NCBI GenBank assembly: GCA_022571865.1
Contig: JACZXA010000006.1
Span: 1-49,007 of the forward strand
DNA: 49,007 nt
Origin: Pseudomonadota bacterium
GTDB taxonomy: Bacteria; Pseudomonadota; Gammaproteobacteria; Pseudomonadales; Azotimanducaceae
Direction: 5' to 3'
The notes beneath the pieces were generated by a model, which was not told where the DNA came from, searched no databases, and worked only from the letters and a program-made list of their open reading frames with translations. The first letter of the stretch is position 1. Each line of letters starts with the position of its first letter. Position numbers and translations under genes: made by a program. Shown here piece after piece: positions 18,153 through 28,850 of this stretch.

Positions 18153-19934
18153 ATGACGCCCCGAATTCTCGAGTTATCCGAATTTGTTGCAAATCAGATT
18201 GCTGCAGGTGAAGTAGTCGATCGTCCGGCATCGCTCGTCAAAGAACTTCTGGAGAACAGCCTTGACGCGGGCGCCGGGCGCATCGAAGTTCACACAGAGT
18301 GCGGTGGCGTCAAACGGGTCCTGGTTCGTGACGACGGGCTCGGGATTCATCCCGATGATCTGGCATTGGCTCTCAGTCGACATGCCACCAGCAAGATATC
18401 GCGAGTAGAAGATCTGGCGAACGTGGCGAGTCTGGGATTTCGCGGTGAAGCTTTGGCCAGTATGGCTTCGGTCGCCCGGGTTGAAATTGCCTCCCGGGCA
18501 CAAGGCCAGGAAATGGGTTTCAACATTGAAGTGCACGGCGGCATGGAAGTGGCACACGGTCCGGTCGCGCATCCCTCGGGTACCACGGTTGAGGTCTTGG
18601 ATCTTTTCTACAACACCCCGGCGCGAAGAAAGTTCCTCAAAACCGAGCGTACCGAACAGAGTCATATCGATCAGGTGGTTCGTCGCATGAGTCTGGGTCA
18701 CTTCGCGGTTGGGTTCGAACTACGCCAGGGAACGGGGCGTGCACCGCTCGTATTGCCGGTTGGGAAACCGGAAGCTCGATTGGCGCGCGTGTTGAGTGAA
18801 CCGTTCGTTGCCCAATCGGTTGTTCTGGATGAACACCGAGGTGAGCTCAGACTGTCGGGGTGGGTGGGTTTGCCTACCCACTCCCGGGCGCAAACCGATC
18901 AACAGTATTTCTACGTCAACGGTCGGGCGGTTCGCGACAAGCTCGTGGCCCACGCAGTTCGCCAGGCATACCGTGATGTGATGTTCCACGGCCGGCATCC
19001 GGTATTTGTGCTCTATCTCGAAATCGATCCGGCGAGTGTGGATGTCAATGTACATCCCACAAAACACGAAGTGAGATTCCGTGATGCACGTTCCGTACAC
19101 GATTTCATCTTTGCCAGCCTGAATCGGACCCTGCGCGCCGTGCGGCCGGACAATGTGAGTTTCGCCGCTGATAGCCGCCCAGGTGGTAGCCCTGGCGCGA
19201 CCCCTCGCTCACAAGCTCTGGCGTTCGGTCAACCGGCTTCCGGGTCGGCGAACTACTCAAGCGTGCAGAGCGTCGCCGAGGCCGTTGCCCGGTATGGCGA
19301 TGAAGCAGGCAGGCTCGACCCGGCGACGCTCGGTTCGCGAGACGCGGACGTTCCCCCGCTTGGCTACGCAATTGCCCAGCTGCACGGCATCTACATCCTC
19401 GCCCAGAACAGCGATGGATTGGTTGTGGTGGATATGCATGCAGCACACGAACGCATTACCTACGAAAAGCTCAAAGCGCAAACGGTTAGCGAAGGAGTGG
19501 CCAGACAACGGCTGCTCGTGCCAATCGTCATCAACGTGAGCGAAGCCGAAGCCAACCTGGTGGACGATTTGGGAGATGAACTCAAGCCGTTTGGCCTGGT
19601 GATAGACCGGAGCGGTCCGCGGAGCGTGACGGTTCGGGAAGTTCCTGCGTTGCTCGCCCACACCGACGTTGAACAGTTGACGCGTGATCTGCTGGCTGAT
19701 TTTACCGAATACGGATCGAGTGAACGGTTGCAGGATGGCAAAGACGATCTCTTGTCTAGTATGGCCTGCCATGGTTCGGTCCGGGCCAACCGGCTGTTGA
19801 CGATTCCTGAGATGAATTCGTTGCTGCGCGAAATGGAGCAGACGGACAATGCGGGTCAATGTAATCATGGTCGTCCAACCTTTCTGGTGCAGTCGTTGCA
19901 GGACCTGGATCGGCTGTTTCTGCGCGGGCAGTAG
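18153..19934 (+). CDS. mutL: DNA mismatch repair protein MutL with endonuclease-type motif
   Basis: 593 residues. The N-terminal GHKL ATPase has IAAGEVVDRPASLVKELLENSLDAGA and RDDGLGI, and the GFRGEALASM block. A non-conserved linker follows at about 335-400. The C-terminal dimerisation domain contains DMHAAHERITYE near residue 428, fitting the DMHA(X)2E(X)4E nuclease motif found in MutL of bacteria without MutH. It is absent from E. coli MutL. A nicking role is therefore predicted. miaA starts immediately after the stop codon, so the two are coupled. Confidence 0.97.
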   Translation: MTPRILELSEFVANQIAAGEVVDRPASLVKELLENSLDAGAGRIEVHTECGGVKRVLVRDDGLGIHPDDLALALSRHATSKISRVEDLANVASLGFRGEALASMASVARVEIASRAQGQEMGFNIEVHGGMEVAHGPVAHPSGTTVEVLDLFYNTPARRKFLKTERTEQSHIDQVVRRMSLGHFAVGFELRQGTGRAPLVLPVGKPEARLARVLSEPFVAQSVVLDEHRGELRLSGWVGLPTHSRAQTDQQYFYVNGRAVRDKLVAHAVRQAYRDVMFHGRHPVFVLYLEIDPASVDVNVHPTKHEVRFRDARSVHDFIFASLNRTLRAVRPDNVSFAADSRPGGSPGATPRSQALAFGQPASGSANYSSVQSVAEAVARYGDEAGRLDPATLGSRDADVPPLGYAIAQLHGIYILAQNSDGLVVVDMHAAHERITYEKLKAQTVSEGVARQRLLVPIVINVSEAEANLVDDLGDELKPFGLVIDRSGPRSVTVREVPALLAHTDVEQLTRDLLADFTEYGSSERLQDGKDDLLSSMACHGSVRANRLLTIPEMNSLLREMEQTDNAGQCNHGRPTFLVQSLQDLDRLFLRGQ

Positions 19935-20873
19935 GTGGTCAGCGAACGCAGGGTGCTGGCGCTGATCGGACCCACGGCGGTGGGTAAAACAGAAATTGCC
20001 ATCGAGATAGCTCGACGGCTGCCCATATCGCTGATCAGCCTGGATTCGGTGATGGTCTACCGCGGTATGGATATCGGTACCGCAAAGCCAACGCCCGCGG
20101 TCCTGCGCGAATACCCCCACGCATTGGTGAATATCCGCGATCCAAGTGAATCCTATTCTGCCGCCGACTTTATCGCCGACGCGGATCGTGAGATTCGTGA
20201 TGCCTGGAAAGGTGGACGCATACCCCTTCTGGTTGGCGGAACGATGTTGTATCTACGCGCGTTTCGGGAAGGATTGGCACGCCTGCCCCGCGCCGATGCG
20301 CCGACCCGGGAGCAGATTCTCACCGATGCACTGCGTCTCGGTTGGCCGGCGTTGCATGAACGTTTGGCCGAAGTCGACCCGGTGGCAGCGGCGCAGATTC
20401 ATCCAAACAACCCACAGCGCCTGCAGCGAGCGTTAGAAGTTTGGGAACTCACGGGGAAACCTATTTCCCATTGGTGGCGCGATCAGGGATCCGTGGGAGC
20501 CGAACAACGGTTGGGTTGTGAACTCACCGAATTTGCCATCTTGCCCGACGATCGGCCTGCGTTGCAGCGCCGGATAGCCGAGCGTTTTGAGGGGATGTTG
20601 CAGGCGGGACTCGAAGCAGAGGTCGCGGCATTACGCAATCGCGGTGACCTGCATCTCGGTCTACCGGCCATCCGTGCGGTTGGCTACCGCCAGGTATGGG
20701 AATGGATGGATGGGTTGATTGACGAAGCCCAGATGCGGGAACGTAGCGTCGCCGCCACTCGCCAGCTCGCCAAGCGGCAACTCACCTGGTTGAGGAGCTG
20801 GTCCTGGCTTGCGACCTACAACTGGGGGGCTGCGGACGTGATCGCGGGCGAGATCTGCCTTGAAATCTCTTGA
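19935..20873 (+). CDS. miaA: tRNA dimethylallyltransferase
   Basis: 312 residues. MiaA transfers a dimethylallyl group to the exocyclic amine of A37 in tRNAs reading UNN codons. The P-loop GPTAVGKTEIAIEIA, SLDSVMVYRGMDIGTAKP and the AVGYRQVWEWMDG segment are characteristic. GTG at 19935 directly abuts the mutL stop with no intergenic base. The mutL-miaA-hfq order is conserved in gammaproteobacteria. Confidence 0.98.
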   Translation: MVSERRVLALIGPTAVGKTEIAIEIARRLPISLISLDSVMVYRGMDIGTAKPTPAVLREYPHALVNIRDPSESYSAADFIADADREIRDAWKGGRIPLLVGGTMLYLRAFREGLARLPRADAPTREQILTDALRLGWPALHERLAEVDPVAAAQIHPNNPQRLQRALEVWELTGKPISHWWRDQGSVGAEQRLGCELTEFAILPDDRPALQRRIAERFEGMLQAGLEAEVAALRNRGDLHLGLPAIRAVGYRQVWEWMDGLIDEAQMRERSVAATRQLAKRQLTWLRSWSWLATYNWGAADVIAGEICLEIS

Positions 20874-21128
20874 TGGGGTCGCCATAGTTGCTTCACCCCT
20901 AATAAACGCGGCTCAGTTGGGGCCGAAAGTCGAAACATCCAGGCGTTGCGTTTGCGATGTTGCGCACTGAAAAGAGACATACTAGGAAGATAGGCAACAG
21001 AAAGAGGGGTCAGGTAAACATAATAAAGAGATGCTGTTTCGACGATGTCTCGACAACAAGAAGGACAACGGCTTGCTCTGATAGTGGCGTCCATGCCGCG
21101 GTTCGGAAAGCCTCAAAAGGAGATTGCC

Positions 21129-21383
21129 ATGTCAAAAGGGCATTCGCTACAAGACCCTTATCTCAATACGCTGCGCAAGGAGCGGGTACCGGTATCCATT
21201 TACCTGGTTAACGGTATCAAGCTGCAAGGCCAGATCGAGTCATTCGATCAGTTTGTAGTATTGCTGCGTAATTCGGTCAGCCAGATGGTATACAAACACG
21301 CCATCTCGACGGTTGTGCCGTCGCGCAACATCCGACTAGCCAATGCAAATGTGGAAGAAGCAGAAGAAGAAGCCGAGAGCTAA
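21129..21383 (+). CDS. hfq: RNA chaperone Hfq
   Basis: 84 residues. Hfq forms Sm-like hexamers that pair small RNAs with mRNAs. [20 protein letters not shown], the Sm1 segment with FDQFVVLL and the Sm2 segment [12 protein letters not shown] are the classic proteobacterial sequence. The C-terminal tail is short and acidic (EEAEEEAES). ATG at 21129 is preceded by AAAAGGAGA. An in-frame ATG at 21045 would add 28 unrelated residues and is rejected. The 255-bp gap after miaA holds no gene; it contains a short GGGGTCAGGT piece at about 21006, reminiscent of the 520-730 repeat, and probably the hfq promoter. Confidence 0.98.
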   Translation: MSKGHSLQDPYLNTLRKERVPVSIYLVNGIKLQGQIESFDQFVVLLRNSVSQMVYKHAISTVVPSRNIRLANANVEEAEEEAES

Positions 21384-21430
21384 CCCGGACCAGACAGTAT
21401 CCACCTCTTTTGCTGCGTCAGGGTATCTCA

Positions 21431-22738
21431 TTGTTTTTTGAACGCCCAGAAACGGGTCGCAGGGCCGTACTTCTTCAGGTCAACTTCAAGAGTGACGTGG
21501 GGAGTTTTGCGGTAACCGACTCGCCACACGAGTGCGTGGATCTCGCCCGCACGGCGGGCGTGGAGGTGGTCGAAACAGTCACGGCAAGCCGCACGAAGCC
21601 TCATCGGCGATCGTATGTAGGTGAGGGAAAGCTCGTTGAACTCGGTAACCGTCTGGCGGCGCTTGGAGCCGATCTGTTGCTCGTCAACCATGAGCTTTCC
21701 GCCAGTCAGCAGCGTAATCTCGAGCAATCTTTGAGCTGCCGGGTGATGACTCGCACCGAGTTGATCCTGTACATATTCGCGGAGCATGCCCGCACCTACG
21801 AAGGCCAGCTACAGGTAGAGCTCGCCCAACTCAAACATGCCCAGACCCGCCTGGTACGAGGTTGGACACACCTCGACCGCCAGAAGGGAGGCATTAACCT
21901 TCGTGGCGTGGGCGAAACCCAACTCGAGCTCGATCAACGGATGTTGGGTGAGCGAATGAAGACGGTGCGGAAAAAACTCGACTCGGTGGCACGGCGCCGC
22001 GGGCAGGGGCGGCGTCAACGCCGGCGCAGCAATATCAAGACCGTTGCCCTCGTCGGTTACACGAACACCGGGAAGTCGACGATCTTCAACGCGCTGACCA
22101 ACGCCTGCGTAAGTGTCGAAGACAAGTTGTTCTCGACGTTGGACACGACCATGCGTCGCCTCGCCATACCGGGCGTGGGTGAAGTGGTTCTCGCCGATAC
22201 GGTTGGTTTCATCCACCACCTGCCACATACGCTTGTCGAAGCATTCAAGGCAACCCTGGAAGAAGTTAGGGGTGCAGATCTTTTACTCCACGTGGTTGAT
22301 GCGGGCGATCCGGATGTCAATGAGCGCATTGCCGACGTCAAAGTCGTGCTCGAAGAGATCGGTGCTGAATCCATACCTGTGCGACTCGTGTTCAATAAAA
22401 TCGATACCCTGCCCGTCACATCGGTGGGAGGGCCGTGTTCTTCCGACGAAGTCGTTCGGGTCAGCGCGTTGGGAGGTATTGGCCTGGAAGATCTCATTCG
22501 TGTGATCGGTAATGATCTAGGTGTAACTTCGCCCACTGAAGTACTATTACCGGTGGAGGACGGCAGGATTCGAGCGTGGCTCTACAATCTTGGTGCGGTT
22601 ATCGCGGAGCAGATCAAAGAGGACGGTAGCGTTGCACTCACATTGCGGGCCGATTCTAATCTCTTGGAACGACTGAGGCAGGAGCCTAAAGTCCGGTTGC
22701 AGGGTATCGCGGGCCACCCTAGAATTTCGTCCCCTTAG
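21431..22738 (+). CDS. hflX: ribosome-dissociating GTPase HflX
   Basis: 435 residues from TTG 21431, which gives the family-like N-terminus FFERPETGRRAVLLQV; TTG at 21410 would add seven residues. HflX splits stalled or stressed 70S ribosomes. The N-terminal domain ends with the glycine-rich segment QKGGINLRGVGETQLELDQR. The GTPase domain has VALVGYTNTGKSTIFN (G1), DTVGFIHHLPHTLVEAFKAT (G3 region) and NKID (G4). It is 47 bp downstream of hfq and probably co-transcribed. Confidence 0.96.
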   Translation: MFFERPETGRRAVLLQVNFKSDVGSFAVTDSPHECVDLARTAGVEVVETVTASRTKPHRRSYVGEGKLVELGNRLAALGADLLLVNHELSASQQRNLEQSLSCRVMTRTELILYIFAEHARTYEGQLQVELAQLKHAQTRLVRGWTHLDRQKGGINLRGVGETQLELDQRMLGERMKTVRKKLDSVARRRGQGRRQRRRSNIKTVALVGYTNTGKSTIFNALTNACVSVEDKLFSTLDTTMRRLAIPGVGEVVLADTVGFIHHLPHTLVEAFKATLEEVRGADLLLHVVDAGDPDVNERIADVKVVLEEIGAESIPVRLVFNKIDTLPVTSVGGPCSSDEVVRVSALGGIGLEDLIRVIGNDLGVTSPTEVLLPVEDGRIRAWLYNLGAVIAEQIKEDGSVALTLRADSNLLERLRQEPKVRLQGIAGHPRISSP

Positions 22739-22795
22739 ACCCATTAACTATCGAGTCGGTTTCTCGAATCAAAACGTACACGGAGTACCCAGCAG

Positions 22796-23929
22796 ATGGC
22801 TTGGAATGAGGGCGGTGGCGGCGACAAAGACCCCTGGAGCAGTCGGGGCGACAAGGGCCCGCCGGATCTGGATGAAGCGTTCAAAAAGTTGCAGCGGCAG
22901 CTTTCGGGCATCTTTGGCGGCGGGGGCGGTGGCGGCACCCCGGGTAAGGGATTCAGCGCCGGTATGGCCGGCATTGCGCTGGTGATCGCTGGGATCGTCT
23001 ACGGGCTGTTAGGCATATACCAGATCGATGTTCAGGAACGCGGCGTTGTGTATCGATTCGGCAAAGTACTGGACACCGAGGTCCAGCAGGGTCTGCACTG
23101 GAATCCGCCCCTCATCGATGTTGTCCAAAAGGAAAATGTCACCCAGGTCAATTCCCATCGCCATCAGGCTCTGATGCTCACCGAAGACGAAAACATCGTT
23201 GAGGTAAGCATGACGGTGCAGTATGTGATCAGCAGCGCGACCGACTATCAGGTCAATGTGGAAAATCCCACCACCAGTCTGCAACAAGCGACAGAGAGTG
23301 CGCTCAGGCACGTCGTCGGTAGCTCGACGATGGATGCCGTCATTACCGACGGACGCGCGGATATCGCCCTGGAGGTACAGGAACGCTTACAGTCTTACCT
23401 GGATCGGTACGGCACCGGCATTCTGGTGATCAAGGTCAATATCGATGAGAGTGCCCCCCCGTCGCAGGTACGTGATGCGTTCGACGACGTCGTGAAAGCC
23501 CGCGAGGATGAACAACGTTACATAAACGACGCCAGCGCTTATGCCGAAAGCATCGTCCCGACCGCTCGAGGTGAAGCGCAGAAACAATTGGAGCAGGCGA
23601 ACGCCTATCGCGATCAGGTGGTTGCACGTGCAACGGGTGAAGCAAGTCGCTTCGAGAAGTTGTTGACCGAATATCAGCTCGCCAGGGAAGTGACTCGTGA
23701 CCGTTTGTACATCGATGCAATGGAGTCGGTGTTTGCGAACAGCTCGAAAATTCTCATTGATGTGGCAGGCGGTAACAATTTGATGTACCTGCCACTGGAT
23801 AAACTTGCTCAGGCCGGCGCATTTGTCGCAGCTCAGAATTCCCAAGAATCTATCCGCAGCATAACGGACGCTGTTGTGCGTGAACTCGACAATCGCACGG
23901 CCGGTGGCCGACCGCGAGACAATCGCTAG
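22796..23929 (+). CDS. hflK: FtsH protease regulator HflK
   Basis: 377 residues. A glycine-rich cytoplasmic head (about 1-55, GGGGGGG run at about 42-48) precedes one membrane segment (about 57-75). A large periplasmic SPFH/band-7 domain follows, with the coiled region EDEQRYINDASAYAESIVP. HflK and HflC form a cage around FtsH at the inner membrane and modulate its proteolysis. The ATG has GGAG upstream. hflC follows after 8 bp. Confidence 0.97.
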   Translation: MAWNEGGGGDKDPWSSRGDKGPPDLDEAFKKLQRQLSGIFGGGGGGGTPGKGFSAGMAGIALVIAGIVYGLLGIYQIDVQERGVVYRFGKVLDTEVQQGLHWNPPLIDVVQKENVTQVNSHRHQALMLTEDENIVEVSMTVQYVISSATDYQVNVENPTTSLQQATESALRHVVGSSTMDAVITDGRADIALEVQERLQSYLDRYGTGILVIKVNIDESAPPSQVRDAFDDVVKAREDEQRYINDASAYAESIVPTARGEAQKQLEQANAYRDQVVARATGEASRFEKLLTEYQLAREVTRDRLYIDAMESVFANSSKILIDVAGGNNLMYLPLDKLAQAGAFVAAQNSQESIRSITDAVVRELDNRTAGGRPRDNR

Positions 23930-23937
23930 GATCTGTT

Positions 23938-24807
23938 ATGAACTTACGCAATTTCATCTTCACTTTGATCGCGGTCGCCTTGATTCTACTGGGTGCAAGC
24001 AGCGTTTATACGGTTCATGAAACCGAGCGCGCCATCCTGCTGAAATTTGGTGCCGTCAGCTGGGCGGATGTACCGCCAGGACTGCATTTCAAGCTGCCGA
24101 TCGCCGAGGAGGTCAAGTTTTTCGACGGACGGGTGCTTACCCTGGATGCCCCCCCCGAGCGCTACTACACGGTGGAGAAAAAACCGCTGATCGTCGATTC
24201 GTTTGCGAAGTGGAGAGTGGTGGATGTCGAGAGATTCTACACTGCAACCTCGTTTGACCTGGTCCGTGCAAGGCGAATTCTCTCGGAGCGGGTGAACGAG
24301 GGGCTGCGCAACCAGATCAGCCGCAGAGACATGCACGAAGTCGTGTCCGGCGAACGCGATCAGCTCATGCAGGAACTCATGGAGGACCTCAACCTGGTCA
24401 TGAAGGACGCCGCGGGTATCGAAGTCGTGGATGTGCGGGTAAAACGTATCGATCTGCCAACGGAAGTGTCGGCGACCGTTTATGATCGCATGCAATCCGA
24501 ACGGCAGATTGAAGCACGCCAGTATCGAGCGCAGGGTGAAGAACTGGCGCTTGGCATCCGTGCCGACGCTGATCGGCGCACGGTAGTCATCGAGGCAATA
24601 GCCTATCGCGACGCCGAACAGACGCGCGGCGATGGTGATGCACGCTCGGCCGCTATCTACGCCAGCGCTTACAACAAGGACCCGGAGTTTTATACGTTCT
24701 ATCGAAGCATGAACGCGTATGTAAAAGTCTTCAGTAACAAAGGAGACATACTGGTGCTGGACCCTTCAAACGAGTTCTTCAGATATTTGAAGCAAGACAC
24801 GCAGTAA
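23938..24807 (+). CDS. hflC: FtsH protease regulator HflC
   Basis: 289 residues. It is a partner of HflK, with an N-terminal signal anchor (about 5-23, FIFTLIAVALILLGASSVY) and a periplasmic SPFH domain. The motifs VHETERAILLKFG, RRDMHEVVSGERDQL and the C-terminal FYTFYRSMNAYVKVF are typical of HflC. It is slightly shorter than E. coli HflC (334), mainly through loss of an inserted loop. RNA polymerase probably reads from hflK. Confidence 0.97.
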   Translation: MNLRNFIFTLIAVALILLGASSVYTVHETERAILLKFGAVSWADVPPGLHFKLPIAEEVKFFDGRVLTLDAPPERYYTVEKKPLIVDSFAKWRVVDVERFYTATSFDLVRARRILSERVNEGLRNQISRRDMHEVVSGERDQLMQELMEDLNLVMKDAAGIEVVDVRVKRIDLPTEVSATVYDRMQSERQIEARQYRAQGEELALGIRADADRRTVVIEAIAYRDAEQTRGDGDARSAAIYASAYNKDPEFYTFYRSMNAYVKVFSNKGDILVLDPSNEFFRYLKQDTQ

Positions 24808-24985
24808 CCGGGTAAAGGTCAGCTCGAAGGTGTGTCGGGCGAGTATCCATCCGACTCCGAAGCAACGGGCTGAAGGAATGCCGGGAGTCGGTTTCTGGAC
24901 AAGGTCTGGCAAGGGTTGCGATGCGGTAATGGTAGACGCGAGAAGCTCCCGCTGAATAATCGATAATTGAGCAGAGGCTCCCTGA
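24808..24985. other. hflC-hisZ gap; no small DUF2065 gene seen
   Basis: 178 bp without a convincing gene. An 8-bp stem (24851-24858 with 24884-24891) could form a weak hairpin with a 25-nt loop, but no T-run follows it. In many gammaproteobacteria a gene of about 60 codons for a DUF2065 membrane protein sits here; no hydrophobic reading frame is present in this one. Confidence 0.5.
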
Positions 24986-26155
24986 GTGGAACACCAAACT
25001 TGGCGTCTACCCGATGGGGTAGATGAATTGCTGCCGCCTGCTGCCTGGGCGCTGGAACAGATTCGTCGGACGGTTCTGGATGTATTTCATCACTGGGGTT
25101 TCGACTATGTGGAGCCGCCGCTCATCGAGTATCTGGATGCGTTGCTGGTGGGATCCGGGTACGACCTCGATCTGCAAACTCTCAAGGCAGTAGATCAACG
25201 CAGCGGTCGGTTGCTGGGTGTGCGCGCCGACATGACCTCCCAGGTCGCTCGCATGGATGCCCATAGTCTCAAAGACAACGAAGTACAACGACTGTGTTAT
25301 GCGGGAACCGTCGTACATGCCAATCCGCAAGCGGTCCTGGCATCACGCGTTCCCGTGAAAGCGGGTGCTGAAATTTTCGGTTCCCGCTCGCTTGCGGCTG
25401 ATGCCGAAGTGGTTGCTCTGCTGGTGGAAGTTCTGCATGCCGTGGGCGTGGCTGAGCCTGTCCTGGTGCTCGGCAACATGGGTATCTATCACAGCCTTGC
25501 TTGTGCTCTGGATGGCGCTTTGGATGAGAGGAGCGAGCGGGGACTGTTCGCGGCGGTGCAGAGTAAGTCGGAGACGGACATCGCGAATATCGTGGGGGAT
25601 TCACCGATTGCTGATATGTTGGTGCGCCTGCCAACGTTGATGGGTCCGGCGGATACCGTAGAGGATGTACGACTGGCGCTCGAGTCTGCGCCCGTTGCAG
25701 TGAAAGGTGCGCTGGATAGTCTCATCGAGTTTACCGAGATGGTGAAGCAGCGGTGCCCGGAGTTGGCATTGAGATACGACGTGGCCGAACTTGCGGGTTA
25801 CGGCTATCACAACGGACCGGTGTTTTCGGCCTACCAGGCCAAGCAGGGTCGTGCACTCGCTCGAGGGGGTCGATACGACGGTATCGGGGCCGCCTTCGGG
25901 CGCAATCGACCCGCGACCGGCTTTGATGTCAGCCTGAAGGAGCTCCTGAGTAACACCATCACCGCGTCGCCAACGATCTGGGCGCCCTGGGCAGAGGGAA
26001 AAGATAAGGCGGAACTCCTGTTGCGCATTGGCGAGTTGCGCGAAGGCGGTGAGAGGGTGGTGGTTGCACTATCCCCGCAGGAGACACCTTCGGCGATTTG
26101 TTCGAAGCAAATGCTGATCAACGATGGTCAGTGGTCCGTCATGGACATAGTTTGA
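24986..26155 (+). CDS. hisZ: ATP phosphoribosyltransferase regulatory subunit HisZ
   Basis: 389 residues. HisZ is a catalytically inactive histidyl-tRNA synthetase-like protein that pairs with short-form HisG in the first step of histidine synthesis. The start WRLPDGVDELLPPAAWALEQIRR and the class II-like ARGGRYDGIGAAFGRNRPATGFDVSL are diagnostic, and the tRNA-binding domain of HisRS is missing. GTG start at 24986 after AGGCTCCCTGA. A short-form hisG must be elsewhere. The hisZ-purA pairing is the Pseudomonas order. Confidence 0.95.
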   Translation: MEHQTWRLPDGVDELLPPAAWALEQIRRTVLDVFHHWGFDYVEPPLIEYLDALLVGSGYDLDLQTLKAVDQRSGRLLGVRADMTSQVARMDAHSLKDNEVQRLCYAGTVVHANPQAVLASRVPVKAGAEIFGSRSLAADAEVVALLVEVLHAVGVAEPVLVLGNMGIYHSLACALDGALDERSERGLFAAVQSKSETDIANIVGDSPIADMLVRLPTLMGPADTVEDVRLALESAPVAVKGALDSLIEFTEMVKQRCPELALRYDVAELAGYGYHNGPVFSAYQAKQGRALARGGRYDGIGAAFGRNRPATGFDVSLKELLSNTITASPTIWAPWAEGKDKAELLLRIGELREGGERVVVALSPQETPSAICSKQMLINDGQWSVMDIV

Positions 26156-27463
<1,308 letters not shown>

Positions 27464-27574
27464 AACGTGCCGCCGAGGCCGCCGCGCTGAATAGCGGGTA
27501 GGCCGCGCCACCGACTGCATCTGGCGGGACTCGGCGTTACACTGGAGAAGAGTCGTTGGAAAAGGTTAGTTACG

Positions 27575-27766
27575 TTGGATTCGAAATTATTGGAATTACT
27601 GGTTTGTCCGATCAGCAAGGCGTCGTTGACCTATCAGAAAGATGTCGATGAGCTATGGTGCAGGGCAAGCGGGTTGGCCTATCCGATTCGCGATGGAATT
27701 CCCGTGATGTTGGAGGATGAAGCTCGCGAACTCACGGCCGAGGAGATGGAGCAGCTTCGCGGCTGA
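27575..27766 (+). CDS. Trm112 family protein (YcaR-like)
   Basis: 63 residues. The N-terminal [16 protein letters not shown] and the C-terminal [23 protein letters not shown] are the conserved parts of the UPF0434/Trm112 family. Only one of the usual zinc-site cysteine pairs is partly present (CP and WC), as in E. coli YcaR. Its role in bacteria is unclear. It usually lies with lpxK and kdsB, but here stands alone before folE2. Start TTG at 27575; the AAAGG nearby is weak support. The 110-bp gap before it shows nothing else recognisable. Confidence 0.85.
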   Translation: MDSKLLELLVCPISKASLTYQKDVDELWCRASGLAYPIRDGIPVMLEDEARELTAEEMEQLRG

Positions 27767-27807
27767 GCCTACTTCAAGGCGCCCGTATTGCCTGTTTTGG
27801 AGGGTTT

Positions 27808-27835
27808 TTGCTAGAACAGGGCGATTGGTTACAAT
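27808..27835 (+). promoter_or_regulatory. candidate sigma-70 promoter for folE2
   Basis: TTGCTA at 27808-27813 and TACAAT at 27830-27835 are separated by 16 bp. The predicted start is near 27842, 25 nt before the folE2 ATG. No Zur-like palindrome (as found upstream of zinc-regulated folE2 genes) was recognised between it and the gene. Confidence 0.5.
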
Positions 27836-27866
27836 GTTCGGCCGTTTGGTCGGTTAGGATGGGTGG

Positions 27867-28817
27867 ATGAACAAAGCGGAACTCGTTGCAATTAACTCGA
27901 TGCCCGATGTGGCAAGCCGCGAGCTGCACGCGCCCGCCGGTACCCTGGATTGGGTGGGGATGAGCGACATCCACCAGCCGTTGCTGGTTCGCGACGGTGA
28001 CAAGACCAAACAGGTGCAGTCGCGAGTGCAGGTATTTGTAGATCTTGGCGACCCGCTGGCCAAAGGTATTCACATGTCGCGGCTCTATCTGATTCTGGAT
28101 GAGCACGCGGAAACCCGGCCCTTGACCGCAGCCGGACTGAAGTTGCTGTTGTTGAGTATTCTGGAATCCCACCGCGATCTCAGCACCAAAGCCTTCGTTC
28201 AGTTTGATTTCGACTACTACCTTCGACGTCAGGCATTGGTGAGCGACAATTCCGGATGGAATTCCTACCCGGTCTCTGTCAAAGGAACGCTGATCGATGG
28301 GCAAATCACGCTGGAGGTGAAAATCAGCGTACAGTACTCATCCACGTGCCCCTGCTCGGCGGCTCTTGCGAGGCAGCTGATTCAGCATCAATTCGAAGAC
28401 GATTTTGGTCGGCAAGGGCAGGTGAGCGCAAAAGACGTCCATGCCTGGCTCGGTACCGATGAGGGAATCATCGCAACCCCACACAGCCAGAGAAGTGACG
28501 CACAGATACTCGTTCGGTTGCGCGACGGTCTGGTTGACTTCCCCATCACCGACCTCATCAACAAGGTGGAAGAAACCCTGCAGACGCCGGTGCAGACCGT
28601 GGTCAAGCGCGAGGATGAGCAGGAGTTCGCGCGCCTCAACGGACAAAACCCCATGTTCATAGAAGACGCCGGGCGCAAGCTCAAGAGCCAGCTCAGCAAC
28701 GACCATCGAATCACGGATTTCTGGGTACGCGTTGAACACCACGAAAGTCTGCATGCACACGACGCGGTGGGCGTTTTTACCAAGGGTGTGGAAGACGGCT
28801 ACCTGCCGATTCCGTAA
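27867..28817 (+). CDS. folE2: GTP cyclohydrolase FolE2 (type IB)
   Basis: 316 residues. FolE2 converts GTP to 7,8-dihydroneopterin triphosphate, the first step of folate and queuosine precursor synthesis. It does not need zinc, unlike FolE. The active-site cysteine is in STCPCSAAL, and the segments GIHMSRLY, HQFEDDFG and HESLHAHDAVG agree with the tunnelling-fold family. Whether a zinc-dependent folE exists elsewhere cannot be seen. ATG at 27867 follows GGATGGGTGG. The next gene starts 33 bp after its stop. Confidence 0.95.
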   Translation: MNKAELVAINSMPDVASRELHAPAGTLDWVGMSDIHQPLLVRDGDKTKQVQSRVQVFVDLGDPLAKGIHMSRLYLILDEHAETRPLTAAGLKLLLLSILESHRDLSTKAFVQFDFDYYLRRQALVSDNSGWNSYPVSVKGTLIDGQITLEVKISVQYSSTCPCSAALARQLIQHQFEDDFGRQGQVSAKDVHAWLGTDEGIIATPHSQRSDAQILVRLRDGLVDFPITDLINKVEETLQTPVQTVVKREDEQEFARLNGQNPMFIEDAGRKLKSQLSNDHRITDFWVRVEHHESLHAHDAVGVFTKGVEDGYLPIP

Positions 28818-28850
28818 GTGGCTCTGCCGCCGATCTTAAGGAGTCGACCC

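Noticed and set aside
24808-24985. DUF2065 small membrane protein gene
   Set aside because: No frame in the gap encodes a hydrophobic protein of the expected kind.
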